A stretch of DNA of 64,000 bases from Diplolepis rosae (lineage: Eukaryota > Arthropoda > Insecta > Hymenoptera > Diplolepididae). Shown piece by piece: positions 1 through 11,920 of this stretch. The stretch spans positions 9,486,001 to 9,550,000 of the forward strand of contig JAPYXD010000704.1 in NCBI GenBank assembly GCA_030998225.1, given 5' to 3'. Position numbers and translations under genes: made by a program. Within the stretch, counting starts at the first letter, position 1; every line of letters starts with the position of its first letter. The notes under the pieces were generated by a model. It did not search any database. It was not told the origin of the DNA and saw only the letters and a program-made list of their open reading frames with translations.

Positions 1-288
1 AAAAAAAATTCCGAAAAACACTCAATATTTAATAATTTGAATATTAATTCGTTCATGTAAGATAACTTTTCAAATTTACAAAACATCTTTCTGAAAATTT
101 GGCAAACGTAACAAAAGACAATGAAGCAGGTCTGTTAACTTCTAATTATGAAAAATTTTGAACATAATCCGAAAATTTATCGATAATTACAGTTAACTAT
201 AAAAATGTTTGCAAAATTTTCACCTGAACTAAGTTGACAGGCGTTCTTTATCGTCTGCTCCTGTATTTTACAAATTTTCGAAAAGATA

Positions 289-1404
289 TTTTTATGTGCC
301 TCCGGCACGTAAACTCGTTTTTAAACTACAGTTGAGAGTAGCGTAATGTTGTGTATTACGATACAGAGGAATGTAATGTAGAAATTGAACTGCGCATGCG
401 CCTATTATGATACAGTGGATCTTCTTGTTATTCTTCTTCTTCTTTGTACAGCGTTGGCACCGTACTGACAAAGGCTTATACATTTGAACTGCGCATGCGT
501 CTATTACAATACGCTACTACTTCACAAGATCGAGAAAATCAAAATGGCCGGAAGTATTCGCGAAATGTCAAGTGAGATGGGCGATAATCACGGCAATTTC
601 GAGCTTTTCAGATTGGATTCGAGTGCACGCATAAAAACTCGTATAATCTAGTATTGTAGACCGAAAAAAATTCCTTGTAGCCGTATACTATTTTGCCTAG
701 TTAGGACAGGCGCCAACTTTGCAATCCTAGTTAAAATGACAAAGTTCAAGTTTAGTAAGAAAAACAAAGAAAGCAAGTTGATTTGACGGACAGATCCTTT
801 CGGGCGCATGTATTAAACGTAACCAATAAAAAACTTTACGTTTATGATCTACTAGAGCAAAATTTATATTGATAAAAGTGGATTTTAAAGAATTATTGCC
901 AAAAATAAAGTTTTGCTTACACAGTGAAAAAGTAATAAATACAGAAGATATTCTTTTTACAGCGGAGTTTTGTAATAACAGCATAGCAATATTAATTGAA
1001 TTCAATTGTTAATAGAACTAGAATTCTTTATTTCTCTGTAACAAGGTTTATATTAGTTTGTTCAACTGTATGTACGTGATTATCTTAAACAGGAATCCGT
1101 GTCATTTCAACTAGGTTAGACTTAACTATGGGTGATAGTTGACTTTAGGAAAAAAAAAATTTTCGGTGTAGTTGTTTGCGGCGCTAGTCATTACACTTGA
1201 TATTTCACGACTAGTCCCGGCCATTTTGATTTTATCGATCTTGTGTAGTAGTAGCGTATTGGAATAGATTGTGTTCCGCTGTATGGCTATAGGCGCATGC
1301 GCAGTTCAATTTTTACATTTAATTCCTCTGCAGCGCAACACACAATATTGCGCTACTCGCAACTGTAGCGACAAAACGAGTTTACGCGACGGAGGCACAT
1401 AAAA
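289..1404. mobile_element. TA-flanked foldback MITE
   Basis: The two ends are inverted copies: TTTTTATGTGCC at 289-300 against GGCACATAAAA at 1394-1404, both next to a TA dinucleotide (287-288, 1405-1406). The right arm (about 1190-1404) matches the left arm (about 289-590) in inverted order, including the shared blocks GAACTGCGCATGCG and AAAATGGCCGG. The left arm is longer because about 100 bp, including the GCGCATGCG block and a TTC-rich stretch, is duplicated or inserted at roughly 415-500. No transposase is visible, so this is a non-autonomous element; the TA duplication suggests mobilisation by a Tc1/mariner-type enzyme (inference). Confidence 0.7.
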
Positions 1405-1432
1405 TAGAATATGTGCAAATGCACACAATTCG

Positions 1433-1532
1433 GGTAATTACGAAACTCGCTTAAAATGCTCGCAGGACTGATCGCGCCTCGGCTTCGTCTCGGCTTCGAT
1501 CTCCTGCGAGCATTGTCGCGTAATAACCCTCA
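1433..1532. repeat. 100 bp imperfect stem-loop
   Basis: GGGTAATTACG at 1434-1444 pairs with CGTAATAACCC near 1520-1530, and inside it TGCTCGCAGGA (1457-1467) pairs with TCCTGCGAGCA (about 1501-1511) around a loop with a repeated TCGGCTTCG word. It may be a small foldback element or part of a longer GC-richer block that runs to about 1690, where the words ACAATATACTATTG / ATAATATACTATTG recur. No gene is visible. Confidence 0.5.
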
Positions 1533-1729
1533 TTCTGCGCTTAGGCACATAATATACTATTGTCATCCTCACATGAGAATGACCCCATTCTAGCACCAAT
1601 TTTAGTACGCAATGTGCCTGATTCTCGCATCTTATGCACAATGCATTCATGTGGGAATCAACTGCATCGCGTCCTTGCAACACAATATACTATTGTAAAA
1701 TAAAAAAATGATCTAAAATTAACTTTTAT

Positions 1730-2404
1730 AGGAAAATGGTCACGTGGTCTGGTTGATACATAGCTTCAACCAAGAAAGCCATTGTTTTGGCTGCAGTATG
1801 CAGGCGTGCATTATTGTTGGGCAACAGTAGATTACGAATCAATAGACAGTTTACTACGCAGCAGTGAATGTCTTTTGTCCTGCTCAAGTGCATGGAACAT
1901 GTAGTTAAGTTTACAAAATAAAAATGCAATTATTCTCTACCTTTCTACCGTACACTATTTGCAAAGTTTGGTCAGTTTGAAAGCATCTCATACCCTCAAC
2001 TACTGTTTTGTCTCTGTCTGATGATAGTACAGTATTGTTCACGAGGATGAATGCAAGTTCGATTTTGCTTTCGAAAATAGATAAATAAACAACTTCAGGA
2101 GGGAAGGCATTCATAAGCAATTCTCTACATCCACGTTTCGACCTTCGAAAAGCAATTTAATATTCTCTTTTATTTTGCTCATTTTTTAATTTGACGAGGA
2201 TGAATCGACACCATCCTGTCTTCTTTGCTTTTTTGTCTGCTGTCAGCTCAAGTGGAAGCCACCGACTGCAAGGCTTGCTAACGTTAAGATGATCTTGTAA
2301 TATGATTCTTACTGCGGTATTACTTATCTGTAAAGTCGTCTCGATTTCTCGGTAAGTTATACTTCCAAAAAGCTTTTCTCTTGGTTGAATTCGCGATACC
2401 AATT
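1730..2404 (-). pseudogene. mariner transposase remnant (D,D34D type)
   Basis: On the minus strand the pieces fall in mariner order. A helix-turn-helix block (REIETTLQISNTAV...SRWLPLELTADKKAK) lies at about 2230-2345, a linker with ESKIE at about 2050-2080, and the block around the second catalytic position (NNNARLHTAAKT) at about 1780-1830. In intact family members that last block reads DNARPHTA, so the catalytic Asp is Asn here. The pieces sit in different frames, stops are frequent, and neither terminal inverted repeat could be placed. Spacing between the HTH and the DNARPHTA-like block (about 530 nt) fits a mariner. This is an old dead copy; no subfamily is assigned. Confidence 0.75.
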
Positions 2405-2769
2405 GAATACTTTACTACGAGATGGGGCAGATACTATAAAAGCTTTTACCAACCGTTCATGGCATTTCTCTTGGTGTAAGCTTGATTTTTAGTCATAAAA
2501 AATTGAGCTTGCTTTACTGATTAATATTTCCGAACATCCAAAAACTTTTACGGTAACCCTCGTAGAGTAAGAGAAATCATTTGTTGAAGAAACAGTTGAT
2601 TTCTCTTGGTATACATTTTTAAGGCCGTACTCAGAAAAAAATGTATAAACAAATTTTCATTCTTTAAATTAAAAGAATCTATAGAGTATCAATTTCGAAA
2701 TTAGGATTTGTGGTAATATCTATTAGGTATTAAGGGGTTCCCAGGTGGAAAGGTCGGATTCATGCCAGT
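2405..2769. other. no feature seen
   Basis: AT-rich sequence between the mariner remnant and the tandem array. No coding similarity, palindrome or tandem structure was noticed. Confidence 0.5.
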
Positions 2770-3660
2770 ATTTATAAACGGCAGAGTACTGCGCCAGTTG
2801 TAAACAAGGAGTAATGCCTATACTTGAGAGTTGGTACCGGGCCGAGGGATGGCGCGGTACTGGCATAGTACAGCCCCAGTCCTGAGACCAAGTGTCGGCT
2901 GAAACCAACTTTGGAGTAATGTCAGTACTGAACCAGTACAGATTTCAGTGCTGGCATGGTACCGATTTCCAGTACTGCGCCAGTACCGATGGACAACTTC
3001 CAGTCAAGTTACCTTTTGGAGCTGCGCCGGTGGTAGGCTGTGCTTATGCCAACACTATGCCAGTGCCGCGCCAGGACTGCAAATCTTTCTGCTGTACTGG
3101 TGTGGTACCAAGTGTAATGCAGTAGTGCGCCCGTCCTAAACAAGGAACAATGTCTGTACTAGATAGTTGAAACCGGGCCGAGGGTTGGCGCATTACTGGC
3201 ATAGTACAGCCCCAGTCCTGAGACTAAGAGTCGGCTAACAACCGACTTTGGGGTAATGCCAGTACTGAACCAGTACAGATTTCAGCGCTGGCATGGTACC
3301 GATAACCAGTACCGCGCCAGTACCGATGGACAACTTCCAGCCAAGTTACCTTTCGGAGTCGCGCCGGTATAGGCCGTGCTTATTCCAGCACTATGCCAGT
3401 GCCGCGCCAGTACTGTGAATCTTTCTGCTGTACTGGCGCGGTACCAAGCCAGTTGTAAATTTCCACATCGATTGTTAATCGGTGTAATACAGTACTATAC
3501 CAGTTGTAAACAAGGAGCAATGCCTATACTAGACAGTTGGTACCGAGTCGAGGATTGGCGCATTACTGGCATGGTACAGCCCCAGTCCTCAGACCAAGAG
3601 TCGGCTAACAAGCAACTTCGGAGTAATGCCAGTACTGAACCATTACAGATTTCAGTGCTT
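2770..3660. repeat. tandem array of 337-370 bp units rich in CCAGTACTG words
   Basis: The block AGTACTGAACC recurs at 2924, 3261 and 3631, giving periods of 337 and 370 bp, with a partial unit before the first. Each unit also repeats CCCCAGTCCTGAGAC, AGTCGGCTAAC and GGACAACTTCCAG. The sequence is much more GC-rich than its surroundings. Within each unit the short word CCAGTAC occurs many times in both orientations. Open frames here (for instance 2892-3125 and 3376-3900) are not conserved in frame between units and are not considered coding. The array stops directly against a CACGGAAAA-ended element at 3662. Confidence 0.85.
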
Positions 3661-3661
3661 G

Positions 3662-3893
3662 CACGGAAAAAAATTGCCGCATTAGCCAATGGGATTGTTG
3701 ATATAGAACTGACAAAATTTTTTTATTGCCCCAACAAATTTTTAGTTTTCCCAACAAGCCTACTTGTTGAACCAACAAAAGAGTTTGTTATTGTTTTTTG
3801 CTTGAAAAAACTTTTTGTAAAGAGAAGTAAAATTTTGACACGACAGAAAAAAAAGTCTGCCAGTTCTATATCAACAAATCTTTTTTCTCCGTG
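3662..3893. mobile_element. 232 bp CAC-ended inverted-repeat element, TG flanks
   Basis: The left end reads CACGGAAAAAAATTG and the right end reads TTTTTTCTCCGTG. Further in, GTTGATATAGAACTG (about 3696-3710) is repeated inverted near 3862-3876, so the arms are about 50-60 bp. The element is flanked by TG on both sides (3660-3661 and 3894-3895). The interior repeats the word CCAACAA/TTGTTGG. It has no coding capacity. Confidence 0.65.
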
Positions 3894-3984
3894 TGGTTGA
3901 ACCAAAACAATATTTTCGAGTGAAACAAATAATTTCAAGAAATTCATCGTTTATTGGAATCAAACATGTTTTTTGTAATATAAA

Positions 3985-4145
3985 TAAACAACAATAAAGA
4001 ACGTCTGTCTGATAGATTTTAATAAACAATTCTTAAAAAATGTGAAAGTAATTGCTTATAAATTTTCTAGTTCTATTGTTTGTAAGAAGAATTTTTTACT
4101 AGAACCAACCAGACAGACATACCTAATTGTATTCTATCATATTTA
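3985..4145. repeat. small inverted repeat with CTGTCTG arms
   Basis: AACGTCTGTCTGATAG near 4000 faces ACCAGACAGACATACC near 4108. A related and better preserved palindrome lies at 48896-49026, so this is probably a decayed copy of the same small family (inference). Confidence 0.4.
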
Positions 4146-5410
4146 CCAAATTTCCAAGAAAATATTTTGTGTACAAAAAAGTTATCTCAGACGAATATAT
4201 TTACTTATAAATTTGTTCAGGTGGTCCGGTTGACTCATGGTCTTAATATGTTTTTTCTTCAGTGAAGGTAGTTTAACAAGTCTTCATTAAAACTCTGAAA
4301 TATGGAGACTAAGTACCTATACATACAAGAATAGTGAAAATGCGAAAAAATTTATCTTGAAAATTGGCAATAGCCCTGGAGAAAGTTTTAGATTGGAATT
4401 CCAATCCAAGTGAATCAGAGCTATTCCGAGTTATTCTGAAATCTGTTTCCGAACTATTATGAACCAACCTGAATAACGTTTTTAATCGCGTTTCACACAA
4501 ATCAGTTGAAAATTAATCTGACTCAATATAATTCCATTTAAGACTTCAATCCGAATGAATCCGAACCAAGTTTTCATTCCGCATAAATCCGAGTTCAGGT
4601 TTGTCTAATTCGAATCTTCAATCCGAATAATTTCAACCTCGGATTCATTCGGATTGACACGGATTGTTTTGTAAATTTTTCGAAAGAATTCAATTAAAAT
4701 TGAAACAATTCAAATTGAACTCAAGTAAATTGAAACATACTTTGAAAGTTTAATTAAGAATTATGTGATGCTTTGATTATAAACTTTTTACTTTTGTCTG
4801 AAAGGTTGTGACTAATTGGCTCACAAATGGGAATAAATTAAGAACCTTTTCAGAAGAAATAATCCTAAGGGTGAGAATGCACTGATAAAATTAGTGCTTG
4901 TGAAAATAAGTAGTTGGCACAACTACTAATTTTTGTTTAGTGTGCAATCATATTGAATATCAATTTTAGTATTTACTGCAACTTCAAGCTCAAAGTATTA
5001 AAAAATCTTTTCATTATAATTAATGTGCAAGACTATATTTAATGGACTCCAGACACAAAAGGCTGTCATTTCTGGCATCCAGGCACAATTGTATTGCGTC
5101 TATGTCGTGGTAACCAAGTATTCTTGAAGAGAATGATTATTCAGGTACTAATCAGCTGTGTCACTACAGCTATATGTAGATCTATGACTGAGAGACAGCC
5201 ATTCATACAGGAAGGAAGGTATTCACAGAAATTGTATCGTAATGGCACATTTACTGGGTCTGAAGTAATTATATAATTAAGTACATTCGGTACGAAATTA
5301 GACTTTGTTGTAATTTTCCGTCAGTTATACACTGGTGGTAAAATTCTTGAATTTCATATAGAATTGCATTTTTAATTTGAGATCACGTGTTTATTATTTT
5401 TAAAATAATA
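4146..5410. other. no gene; patch of AATCCGAATGAATCC words
   Basis: From about 4370 to 4660 the words AATCCGAATGAATCC, GGATTCATTCGGATT and close variants recur in both orientations, resembling the word-built interiors of other elements here, but no ends were found. The rest (4690-5410) is AT-rich with nothing recognised. Confidence 0.4.
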
Positions 5411-6828
5411 CACGCTAAAAAGTTAAATCCGAACGCATTTGCCGAATTTCGGCCTGCTTAAAATTTTATTTATAAAAAAGGAAAATATTTTCGAAACATC
5501 GGAAAAAAACTTTCCGATTTCGGCGAAAGTTAAGAAAAAAATAGTTTCTTAAAATTTGAACGACACTTTCGGAAATTCTGAAAAAGAATGTTCGTTTTTA
5601 ACTTTCGTAATATGTGATTGTTCCTTTCCAATATTGAGAAAATTATGTCCGAAATATAGCAAATCGGTTTCTTATTTTCGGAATTTTGTCTTTGGATGTG
5701 ATTAGAATACGTCTTTTGTATATTCAGGAAATGATTTTCTGATTTTCGGAACGACTTATTCAACACATTTGAAAGTCACTTCCGAATTTTTGATTTCGGA
5801 GCAAAACAGAACGCGACTTTCCGACATTCAGATGATTTTTTTCTGAATTTCAGAATATCACATTCTAAACATTTGAAAATCATATTTTACTTCATTAAAT
5901 TATGATTTATGTAAAGAATATAAATTAATTATTTATTTACTATCAATTAATGTAAATTTTAATTTTATTCATATAATATTCATTTAATAATTATTTTTCG
6001 TAATGATTATATTTATTATTACTCAATATTAGTTTAAACTCTGATTTCTTCCGAATAAATAATTATTTTTAGAAAATGTAACATATATGTTATAATACAT
6101 TGTTACATCATATTTTTTATATTATTATTTTTGTTGAATTTATTAATTATAATAGATAAAATTAATTTGAGTTAATTTAAGCTAATTTTAGTTAATTTAT
6201 AAAAAAATAATGATTGAAAATATAAAAAGTGTTTCTCCATAATAAATTCAAATAAATGTATTAAAGAATAATTTTAATAATAATAAAATATAAATAATAA
6301 TTTCATTAAAAATAAATTCAATGATAATAAATTCATTTATAGATTTAAAAAAAGAATAAATTCATCAATTCGATCAGTTTTTTGTAGATTTTATTTAAAA
6401 GCTCGAGATTTTTCATATAAGAAAGAATTTATATGAGAAAGAATTTGTTATTATTATTATTTTTATTGTAAATTTACATTTTTAGCTCTTAAACTGATTT
6501 AATTTTTAAATTTTTTTAATTTACTTACTTATACTTTATCAATTACTGTTTTAATTTATTCTTCTTTAAAATGTACAAAATCTACCGATCGTAGTCATTA
6601 TCTGACATAATTCATTTATCCTTTTGGTAATGGTATCAGAGACAAAATATTGTCGGTATATCCGAAAATATTTTCGTCAAAGGGCCTTCGGGGCCTAAAT
6701 TCGGTTTATCAGCAACGACGTTCGGATATTCCGAAAATGGAATTTAGGCCCCGAAGGCCCTTTGACGAAAATATTTTCAGATATTTCGACAATATTTTTC
6801 GGAATTTACGAACACTCTTTTTAGCATG
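5411..6828. mobile_element. 1.4 kb CAC-ended element, TA flanks
   Basis: The left end reads CACGCTAAAAAGTTAAATCC and the right end, read inverted, CATGCTAAAAAGAGTGTTCG. Each end abuts TA (5409-5410, 6829-6830). Both ends continue into CCGAAT/ATTCCGAAA words, and the first 470 bp is dense in TTTCGGAAA and its complement. The middle (5880-6640) is extremely AT-rich. A near-perfect 56 bp-arm hairpin sits close to the right end. No transposase is present. Confidence 0.6.
6646..6796. repeat. near-perfect hairpin, ~56 bp arms, 38 nt loop
   Basis: Left arm 6646-6701 and right arm 6740-6796 are inverted copies with only a few differences; both contain CAAAGGGCCTTCGGGGCC or its complement and end in AATATTGTCG. 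The GC-rich core stands out in an AT-rich surrounding. An open frame across it (6650-6850) is the translation of the palindrome and is not a gene. Confidence 0.85.
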
Positions 6829-8166
6829 TACACTCGTAAATTTAATGTAATAAACTAAAATTAATAAATTTACATAATTTGATTTTACAATACGTAATTT
6901 TGAATTGGGTTTTGCAGAAAATTTAGGTTGTAAATAATTAAGTGCGTTATTTTCTTTTATAAGAATATAATTTATTCATTAATTACTTATAATATATCAG
7001 TCTTTGAAGTTTTTTTAACTTAATCTATATGCAGGCATACACTTATAAATTACCATATTAAGAGGAATTTTCAACTCAACTTTATTCTCGTACGTCATAC
7101 TTCTGACACAATTAACAAGAAAGTTTAATAGTATTCATCATTAAATTGGTTTGAAATGTTATTTTCAAGCTTTAATTATTTATGAGTTAGCAAAGAAACA
7201 AAGAGACATTTTCTTTTATCGATAGTTTAACGTGTATTGATTTTTATAATTGCTTATATTAATTTTCGTATATTGCAAGTGCAAATGACTATTTACACTT
7301 GTATCAAATCTATTATAAAATTTTTTAACAGCGTCGTCTAAAATATTTGACATTTTTTCAGTTTGATAGTTGATACGTCTTATTTTATTCATTTGTAATT
7401 TAACAATAGAATATATTTTTTGAATTTTAACCCAGCAATTTTAATTAGATGTTTTACAGTGAGTGATTTCTCACAATAGATCGTTTCAGAAACGTTTATT
7501 TTAATAGTGCAATTGTACATACATGTAGAAGTGAGAAACATTTGATTCGTTTCACTCCCCTACGTTGATTCGTTTTACTAATTGAAAGGCGTGAGGGAAA
7601 AAGGGAAGTTTATAGAGCAACCAATTGGAAACTATGTGTAGGAACAAATCGTTTGAGAAACCGCAAACATTGAATAAATAACGTTGCGCAGTAAAATTGT
7701 CTTTCAAATATTTTATTTGTTTAAACCTACTATTTTTTGTGTAAAAATGATAATTTAATTCAATTTTCATACAGTGATTTTGCAATTCTAAAACATAATA
7801 TGTCTGCCAAATTTTGTGACTTATACTTGCTTTAGACTTATTTTTAGAAAATATAAACGTGGAATTTAAAAATAAAAATCAAGATTGTAGACGCAGGGCA
7901 CCAATAGTTTCCTTATCAGCCCTGTTGCTCCTTCATTAATCACAGGCCTCGATCGATTACGAAACGTTCATTACATTCCTGTTCTGGTAGCTTCAAAATG
8001 GTAGAAATCCCCTTATAACGAAATTTGTATGGAATGATTTACAATAGTTAGATGTGTGTTCCATAATGAAAAAATGTATATATAAGCGTAACATACATTT
8101 CTTAAATACTTTTAAAACTTACACATTTTCAAGTATAGACTGAAATAAAAATATATTTATTTTGAA
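6829..8166. other. no feature seen
   Basis: About 1.3 kb of AT-rich sequence without a recognisable coding block or strong repeat. The minus-strand frame at 7552-7785 has no recognisable motif. Confidence 0.4.
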
Positions 8167-8580
8167 ACCCAAGTGTGATTTGCCGAAGCTGATAATGCGG
8201 CACAATATTGGCCCAATCTCGGCAGCCAACAGTCGGCTATTGTTATTGGGCCAGTGTTGGCGTTTGCATTAGTTAAGTGCTGGGCCAACGTGCTGGTTTA
8301 AATTTACCGACGTTCAGCCGAAACTTGGCCCAGTATCGGCCCTATACCAGGCTGATTGTCACTTTTACTATGGCGTCCAGTTCCAAAAGTAGAAGAGCTA
8401 GAGTCCGGCCCATGAACGGCACATTACTGGGCCATTTGTCACTTTTACCACGGAAAACCATTCTGGATGTAAGAAAATCAGAGTCCAGCACAGCAAAGGC
8501 ACGATATTGGCAACCTATCTTCGGCACATTTCCACCGACGCTGGGCCAGTGTTGGGCCGTATCAAACTTTGCACTTGGGT
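8167..8580. mobile_element. 414 bp element with ACCCAAGTG ends and TGGGCC words
   Basis: The ends are ACCCAAGTGTGATTTG at 8167 and CAAACTTTGCACTTGGGT at 8563-8580, which are inverted copies with a few mismatches. The interior is GC-richer than its surroundings and repeats TGGGCCAGTGTTGG, GGCCCAGTATCGGCC and similar words in both orientations. Open frames on both strands (8277-8582, 8342-8527) lie inside these words and are not considered genes. No clear target-site duplication was seen. Confidence 0.55.
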
Positions 8581-9156
8581 AGGTTCAGTTTGTTTTTTTG
8601 AAAGTAAAGTAACGAGAAATATTTGTTAGTAAGATTACGAAATAATTACTAATTATTGACGTTTAATAATGATTTAAGTCCGATATAAATTTGCCGAATA
8701 ATAATCGATGGTAAGTTTATATTTCCATCATTATCTCTTCTAACTTTCTAAAATTGTATATGTCTGTAGGTCTGTAATATAGTTGAATTAAATTGAAATA
8801 TTTATTCGATGAAACGTTTTTGAGAAAAAGAAGAAAAAGGCATGTTTGGTAATAATTTGAAGTAAAAAATGAGAAAGAATTCACCTTTTCAATAGCATTG
8901 ACATTATATTGATTGCTGAAGTTGGCAAAGACTGAACAGAATACATTATCGTCTAAAAAAATATTGTATCCAAAACTTTACAAAAATATGAGATAAAATT
9001 TCTACACAACAATTCCACATGTCATTTCATTAAAAAAACATTATTTGACCTTCTAATGACCTATAATGGTGACCCTGATCTTATTTTTCCTATAAAACAA
9101 CTTCATTTTTCTTGTGACCTCAATATAACCTCTTGGAGTCGATTTGACATCACATG
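8581..9156. other. no feature seen
   Basis: AT-rich sequence between two elements; nothing recognised. Confidence 0.4.
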
Positions 9157-10310
9157 CACGGAAAAAAATAATTAGCTGCATTAGCTAAATATTCGCTACC
9201 ACAGCTAAGAAAGTTACTTGATATACGGACAGCGAATGTCTTAGCTGCTAATACTAACGTATATTCGCTACAGTACTTTAGCGATGCCAGCTAATTTACG
9301 TTAGCACTGGTAACAACGATTGTGAGCAGTAGCCTATCGGTCGTGTCATCTTCCTGTTCTAACAGCGTTTGAAGTACTAGTTAATTTTATTAGCAATTGC
9401 TGCAAATAGAGGTAGCACTCAAAATCATTGATTTTTAACTTCCAAACCCACATTTAAATACAGTTACACCTGGGTGCTTAAGAAAAAAATGATCTCGTAA
9501 CCCTTCTATACTCACAAAAGTCTGCTGGCAAGTTATATCAAAACAACTAATTTCTTGCGACATATCGTAACCTGCAAAATTAAAAACGAAAAAAAACTGA
9601 TTCAGTTCTAACCTTAATCACAGCATAATTTTTCAAGAATAAGAATAAAACGTGAGCTGCTTTGATAACCAAACTTATAGCTACAAGTAGAAACATTACC
9701 GGGAACAGTAGCGACTTACTTGCCAGTCCAGCCTCTCAATTGTACAAGTATACAACACTTAGAATTAAGATAACCTCAGTAAGAAGATAATAAATAGCAC
9801 AATAAAGAACCTATTACAAAACCTACAATGGAATCTTCAGAGATCAGTTACAAATCAGTAATTTGCATTATAAATTAACGCGAATCGTCGAATTATTTAT
9901 AAATTAAATTTAAAACAACGCGACAGGTGTACAACTTACCATTTACAGCATAATATCTGACTAGTCGCGCTTTGTGCGCATGAGCAGCACAGAAAACGCG
10001 GGATGTCTAAGCAGCCGTTAGCAACCGCTGCTAACTTCTTACATACCAGCGCAAAATTTTAAATGATGCGAGTACGAATTTTGAGAGTTTCTAGGAGAGT
10101 AAACTGTTTTAGCAGCAACAACCAAATGATTAGCTACAACTCTTAATACGCTAAGGAGTCCAATGCAAATTTTCAACTTCGATTGCAGCTAACATTTTTT
10201 AACTGTCTCAGCAAACTGTTAACTCTCTCAGCAAACTTTTTATCAATCACAATTAACTAGTCGACAGCTAACTGCAGTTAGCAGTAGCAGACATTTCATT
10301 TCTTTCCGTG
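9157..10310. mobile_element. 1.15 kb CAC-ended element with TTAGCTGC words, TG flanks
   Basis: The left end is CACGGAAAAAAATAATTAGC; the right end read inverted is CACGGAAAGAAATGAAATG. TG flanks both ends (9155-9156, 10311-10312). The first 250 bp and the last 350 bp are dense in TTAGCTGC, GCAGCTAA, GTTAGCA and TGCTAAC, although the two halves are not simple inverted copies of one another. The middle (9400-9960) is ordinary AT-rich sequence. No coding capacity was recognised. Confidence 0.6.
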
Positions 10311-10487
10311 TGTCTTACACGTCTGAACGCATAATTTTACGTTCTATCGATTTTTGGTATTCAAAGTTGGTTATTCCGTTCAAGGAAACGAAGTTAACCT
10401 TCAAATAACTTTGACCCTAACAATTTATTTTAATGAGTATCTTTCAAAAAAACGCATATGTTTAGTACAATATAGAGGCTTCCATAC

Positions 10488-11326
10488 CGAGGGGCTGTTC
10501 ACTTTTGCATCTGATTTTAAGTTATAAAAAGATTCAAAGCGTTCGTAAATGATGTCGAACGATTTCTTTCCTTAAAATAATTGTAATACGATTAAATGGA
10601 GATTTCAACGGATTCCAATAAGCGACGAAGGATTCGTATGCTTGAGCGTCTTTCGTCAGCACTATTGCTCTTTGAGGAAAAGGACTCGTGTCTTATTCCG
10701 CCTCATTCCGGCTTATTTACGGTTGCGCGAGCGATAACTCACACTATTCAGTGTTACGTGGACCTTTTCGTATTTTATCGTATCCTAAGATACGGTAAAA
10801 TTAGTCCACAAACCTCGAATTCTTTACAAACGATTTCCGAAAAATCCAATAAATAATGGAATGACAATCTTTGGATTTACTATTAACACGAATCATTGTT
10901 CAAAACTTATTCCAGCACATTAATAGATCGATGCATGGTAAATTAATTTTTCAGTTAAATAACGAATGTAACAATTGTCACAACACTCGCTCGTATTTTG
11001 GATTCAGTATCACGCGTGTGTTTACGTCCACGCAGTAACGGCTCACGCAGTCGCGTAAGATTCGTAAGATTTCGGGCCCTATTTTATGCGGCGTTAGAGA
11101 TTCACAGGAACTCGCTCCTTATTGCTGCTTATTCTCGCTTATTCTTCGTTACTTTCATGAGTTCGTCCTTATTTGAAATCTCTCAAATCGCTGTGAAGCT
11201 CTTTTGCTTAAATGCGCTTCTACGTTATTTTTTTGGGTTGTTTTACTTTATTTTAGACTATTTTGCATCACATGTAAAAAATTTCAAACATTAAAATTGC
11301 TAAATTCATGAGTGAACAGCCCCTCG
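10488..11326. mobile_element. hAT-like MITE, 839 bp
   Basis: The terminal inverted repeat is CGAGGGGCTGTTCACT at 10488-10503 and its complement at 11311-11326. The flanks are TTCCATAC (10480-10487) and TTCCATAA (11327-11334), an 8 bp duplication with one mismatch. An 8 bp duplication with a short GGGGC-containing TIR is typical of the hAT superfamily (established knowledge); membership of this element is inferred. The interior contains words such as CTTATTC and open frames without recognisable domains, so it is non-autonomous. Confidence 0.6.
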
Positions 11327-11400
11327 TTCCATAATTTGTCCACGCCTCGTATGATGAGTGAGTTTTCTGTCTTGCGACATCGAAATATCTATAGAAATAC

Positions 11401-11920
11401 TCAATGTATGAAAAAATGACGGTAATAAAAACTTTTTGTTTTCGAGGGGGAAAAACAGTTTCGCAACAATATTGCGGAGTCGCTTTTCCCCTTCGAAAAT
11501 AAAAAGTTTTTTCTCATGTATGCACAGAAATGGCCATTTTTTTTGCCTGAAACGCTGGAAGAAAATCCCCTTTTTGGGGTATACGCGAAAAATGAGGAAA
11601 TTATCAAATTCCCGTGGGGATTATCAATAACTCCCGCATATGAGGGAACAATTGCGTGATTTTGCGTTAGCACTGTGATTTTTTCGTCAATTTTTGCACC
11701 ATCAAGTGTTGTTATCTAACGGACCAAAAGATAAGTTCGTTGCGAAAACTTGAAAGTATCGGAAGCCAACTTTATCGTTGTGAAAACCTACAATTGGTGC
11801 AAAATTGTCTCTGTTGAATCTTCTGACTGACATTTTTCGTGTGTACCCCAAAAAGGGAATTATCTTCCCGCGGCTCAGGCAAAAAAAGTGGCCATTTCTG
11901 TGCATGCATGAGAAAAAATA
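11401..11920. repeat. nested foldback with ~90 bp arms
   Basis: Left arm 11505-11595 and right arm 11829-11918 are inverted copies sharing CACAGAAATGGCCA, GGGGTATACGCGAAAAATG and CATGAGAAAAAA-type blocks. A second, smaller inverted pair lies at the left: ACTTTTTGTTTTCGAGGGGG near 11431 and CCCCTTCGAAAATAAAAAGT near 11490. Open frames on both strands across the arms are mirror translations of the palindrome. It is probably a foldback-type mobile element, but ends and target duplication could not be fixed. Confidence 0.6.

Noticed and set aside
3376..3900. 174-codon open frame
   Set aside because: It crosses from the tandem array into the CAC-ended element, and the frame is not shared by the other array units.
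6650..6850. 66-codon frame across the hairpin
   Set aside because: It is the translation of two palindrome arms.
8277..8582. 101-codon plus-strand frame and 61-codon minus-strand frame
   Set aside because: Both lie in the TGGGCC-word element and have no conserved domain; the frame is a by-product of GC-rich words.
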